The position numbers and the translations under genes were made by a program. Shown here one piece after another: positions 3,859 through 5,941 of a stretch of DNA of 5,941 nucleotides (the first letter of the stretch is position 1; each line of letters begins with the position of its first letter). Under the pieces are notes generated by a model that was not told the DNA's origin, made no database searches, and saw only the letters and a program-made list of their open reading frames with translations. This DNA comes from an uncultured Collinsella sp. GTDB taxonomy: Bacteria; Actinomycetota; Coriobacteriia; Coriobacteriales; Coriobacteriaceae. The DNA lies in NCBI GenBank assembly GCA_905197385.1, contig CAJJYO010000106.1, positions 1 through 5,941 of the forward strand, in the 5' to 3' direction.

Positions 3859-5941
3859 GTGTCTGATCAACAGCAAGAAAACGAAATAACGACGACGCAA
3901 GCCGCTCCCGCTGCACCGGTTGCGTTGGACCAGGTCGCGGCGCCCGCGCAAGCCTCGGCTCCTGAGACGCCTAAGGCTGCTTCGACGCCTACGCCTTCAG
4001 CGGCTGAGAAGGCCGTGCCTGCAACTGGTGAGGAGGCTGCTCCGGCAAAGCCCAAGCGTACGCGCCGCACGGTCAAGCCTGCCACTGATGGCGAGGAGGT
4101 CACCAAGCCCAAGCGCCGTACCACGCGCACGACGCGCGCCAAGCGCACCGTTGCAGCTGACGCCTCGGCGCCGATTTCCGATGAGGTCGCGCAGGCGCGT
4201 GCGTTGGCGCAGATTAGCGAGGCTCAGGTGGTGCGCGCCCGCCGTCGTGCTGCCGAGCGCGAGGCCGCGGCTCTGACCGAGCTTGCAGCTCCGTCTGTGC
4301 CCGAGACGCCTGCCGCCACCGAGACCCCTGTCGCCGACCAGCCGACCGAGAAGCCGGTACCGCGCACACGCCGTCGCACGGCTGCTAAGGCCGAGCAGGT
4401 TGCCGATCAGGTAACCCCCGAGCTCACTGAGGCTTCGGTCCGTTCCGCGGCAGGGGAGGGCACATCGCCTGCTGAGCCCGCTGCGCCTGTCGAGGCCAGC
4501 GAAGTTCCCGTTGTCGATCCGGCTTTGCGCCCGCACCGTCGCGGTCGCAAGCCCAAGGCCTTCGTCGAGGCAGAGAAGGCCGCTGCGGCGACCGCCGAGT
4601 CTGCAACCACTGCCGATGCACCCGTCCAGGATGCTACGACTTCCGAGGCCGCTCCCGCCGATGTCGAGCCCGCCGACGTCCGTCCTGGTCGCAGCCATCG
4701 TACTGCTGCTAAGCGCACGTCCAAGGCCAAGGCTGCCAAGAAGGGTGCGTCCGAGGATTCCGCCGAGACGACCGCCGATGCATCGACTGATGCCGCCGAG
4801 CCCCAAGACGTCGAACAGTCTGCGTCCGAGAAGCCCAAGCGCGGTCGTAAGAAGTCCGCTAAGGCCAAGGCGTCCGAGCAGCAGGCTGATGTCGAAGCAC
4901 AGGTCGATTCCGGCGCCGAGGCCAATGGCGCCGCTGCGGCTAACGCCGATGCCGCCGCAAACGATGGCGCCGCGCCCGCTGAGGGCGAAGACGACACTCG
5001 TCCCAACCGTCGCCAGCACAAGCGCAACGACGAGCGCAACGAGCGCAAGGACGACCGCAACAACGACCGTCGCAACCGCCAGCGCGATCGCAAACAGCGC
5101 AACAAGGAGCGCAACGCCGCTCCCACCGAGCCCACGCTTTCGCGCGAGGAACTCGCGGCCATGAAAGTCGCCGAACTGCGCGAGAAGGCCAAGGAGTTCG
5201 AGATCGAGACGACCGGCAAGAAGAAAGCCGAGCTCGTCGAGGAGATCTACGTCACCGCCGCGAAGGCCGAGGGCTTCCGCGACATCAAGGGCATCTTGCA
5301 GATTCGTCCGGACAGCTCCGGTATCATCCATGCCCATGGCTACATGAAGTCCAACGACGACGCCTTCGTGCCCGCCTACCTCATCCGCTCCGCGCGTCTG
5401 CGCACGGGCGACGTCATCGAGGGCTCGCTTCGTCCTTCGCGCGGCGGCGACAAGCGCGCCGGCCTCGCCAAAATCACGACCGTCAACGGTCTAGACCCCG
5501 AGCAGATTCGCAACCGCCCCAAGTTCGGTGACCTCACCCCGGTCTATCCCAACGAGCCGCTGCGCATGGAGCATGGCAAGGACTCCATTACCGGTCGCGC
5601 CATCGACATCGTGTCGCCGATCGGCAAGGGTCAGCGTGGCCTGATCGTGTCCCCGCCCAAGGCCGGCAAGACCACAATCCTCAAGAAGATCTGCCAGTCT
5701 ATCTCGATTAACAACCCCGAGGTGCACCTCATCTGCCTGCTCGTCGACGAGCGCCCCGAAGAGGTTACCGATATGCAGCGTTCCATCAAGGGCGAGGTTG
5801 TGGCGTCGACCTTCGATATGCCCGCCGACAACCACACTCGTGTGGCAGAGCTCGTCATCGAGCGCGCCAAGCGCATCGTGGAGCTGGGCGGCGATGTCGT
5901 GGTGGTGCTCGACTCCATCACGCGTCTTGCCCGCGCCTACA
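3859..5941 (+). CDS. rho: Transcription termination factor Rho with very long disordered N-terminal extension (3'-truncated)
   Basis: 694 codons are visible and the frame runs off the right edge. Rho is a hexameric RNA-dependent ATPase and helicase that ends transcription. Residues 1-426 are a low-complexity, probably disordered extension. A Rho_N (SAP-like) helical domain spans about 428-470, an OB-fold RNA-binding domain about 478-545, and the RecA-type ATPase core starts near 558. Visible ATPase motifs are Walker A 'PPKAGKT' (599-605), 'DERPEEVT' (630-637) with the catalytic-type E631, and Walker B 'VVVVLDSITRLARAY' (680-694). The Q-loop, R-loop and arginine finger lie beyond the window. 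GTG 3859 is the first start after the in-frame TGA at 3847; its Shine-Dalgarno is weak (AGAAAG, 13 nt away). The extension has alternating basic and acidic blocks and no Met until residue 435. It lies before Rho_N, whereas the Arg-rich insertion of Micrococcus and mycobacterial Rho is reported to lie after that domain. Two primary-site Phe residues appear replaced (see findings). Confidence 0.96.
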   Translation, partial: MSDQQQENEITTTQAAPAAPVALDQVAAPAQASAPETPKAASTPTPSAAEKAVPATGEEAAPAKPKRTRRTVKPATDGEEVTKPKRRTTRTTRAKRTVAADASAPISDEVAQARALAQISEAQVVRARRRAAEREAAALTELAAPSVPETPAATETPVADQPTEKPVPRTRRRTAAKAEQVADQVTPELTEASVRSAAGEGTSPAEPAAPVEASEVPVVDPALRPHRRGRKPKAFVEAEKAAAATAESATTADAPVQDATTSEAAPADVEPADVRPGRSHRTAAKRTSKAKAAKKGASEDSAETTADASTDAAEPQDVEQSASEKPKRGRKKSAKAKASEQQADVEAQVDSGAEANGAAAANADAAANDGAAPAEGEDDTRPNRRQHKRNDERNERKDDRNNDRRNRQRDRKQRNKERNAAPTEPTLSREELAAMKVAELREKAKEFEIETTGKKKAELVEEIYVTAAKAEGFRDIKGILQIRPDSSGIIHAHGYMKSNDDAFVPAYLIRSARLRTGDVIEGSLRPSRGGDKRAGLAKITTVNGLDPEQIRNRPKFGDLTPVYPNEPLRMEHGKDSITGRAIDIVSPIGKGQRGLIVSPPKAGKTTILKKICQSISINNPEVHLICLLVDERPEEVTDMQRSIKGEVVASTFDMPADNHTRVAELVIERAKRIVELGGDVVVVLDSITRLARAY
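4999..5115 (+). other. Arg/Asn/Asp-rich tract at the end of the Rho extension
   Basis: Residues 381-419 consist almost only of Arg, Asn, Asp, Glu, Lys and Gln, with repeated units such as 'RNDERNERKDDRNNDRR' (389-405). The DNA is correspondingly repetitive, with recurring CGCAACGA- and CGCAACAA-like units, so the tract probably grows and shrinks by slippage. Similar Arg/Asp/Asn-rich tracts in actinobacterial Rho proteins are reported to bind RNA and to help termination on GC-rich, structured transcripts. A similar role here is inferred. The tract joins directly to the Rho_N domain. Confidence 0.75.

Noticed and set aside
3751..3951. 66-codon minus-strand ORF crossing the rho start
   Set aside because: It overlaps the rho leader and coding start, has no ribosome-binding site and shows no recognisable protein features.
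4407..5219. 270-codon second antisense frame and the plus-strand Arg/Pro-rich frames 3920-4276 and 4511-5164
   Set aside because: These are also composition-driven shadows of the rho frame. The rho frame alone continues into conserved motifs.
3997..5337. 446-codon open frame antisense to rho
   Set aside because: It is a by-product of GC-rich, low-complexity codon use in the Rho extension. Its Gly/Leu/Arg/Ser-rich product shows no recognisable domain and overlaps the start of conserved Rho domains.

Overview
The window looks like chromosomal DNA of a high-GC actinobacterium of class Coriobacteriia, and Collinsella or a close relative is my best guess. The grounds are GC-rich codon use, a CarD-type RNA polymerase regulator, a Rho factor with a very long Ala/Pro/Lys/Arg/Glu-rich N-terminal extension, and the general look of the intergenic DNA. 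This placement rests on pattern memory, not on a search.

Layout. On the minus strand lie a 3'-truncated HD-domain phosphohydrolase gene (1-522, running off the left edge) and, upstream of it, a CarD/CdnL-family regulator gene (631-1116). A strong 16-bp hairpin terminator (577-617) separates them, and a candidate promoter for the HD gene overlaps that terminator. A 342-bp divergent intergenic region (1117-1458) carries candidate promoters for carD (leftward) and for argS (rightward). On the plus strand, argS (arginyl-tRNA synthetase, 617 aa, 1459-3312) ends in a classic intrinsic terminator (3358-3390). About 470 bp of non-coding DNA follows. It holds a 150-bp MITE-like element bounded by 26-bp imperfect inverted repeats, two short tandem repeats, a good extended -10 promoter and a roughly 138-nt structured leader. 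The leader precedes rho, which starts at GTG 3859 and runs off the right edge after 694 codons, just past Walker B.

The identified genes belong mostly to the core information-processing machinery: CarD acts at transcription initiation, ArgS in tRNA charging and Rho in transcription termination. The divergent carD/argS pair and the separate rho unit appear to be independent transcription units.

The most interesting points are in otherwise ordinary genes. (i) Rho has about 426 residues of predicted disorder in front of its Rho_N domain, with regularly spaced basic blocks and a final Arg/Asn/Asp-rich tract. (ii) The same Rho lacks the two Phe residues of the usual OB-fold primary RNA site. (iii) The CarD homologue contains no tryptophan, and the position that normally holds the DNA-wedging Trp is serine. 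(iv) The argS-rho spacer has a MITE-like inverted-repeat element and a rho leader with competing pairings that include the GTG start codon. No CRISPR array, rRNA, tRNA or intact insertion sequence was seen.
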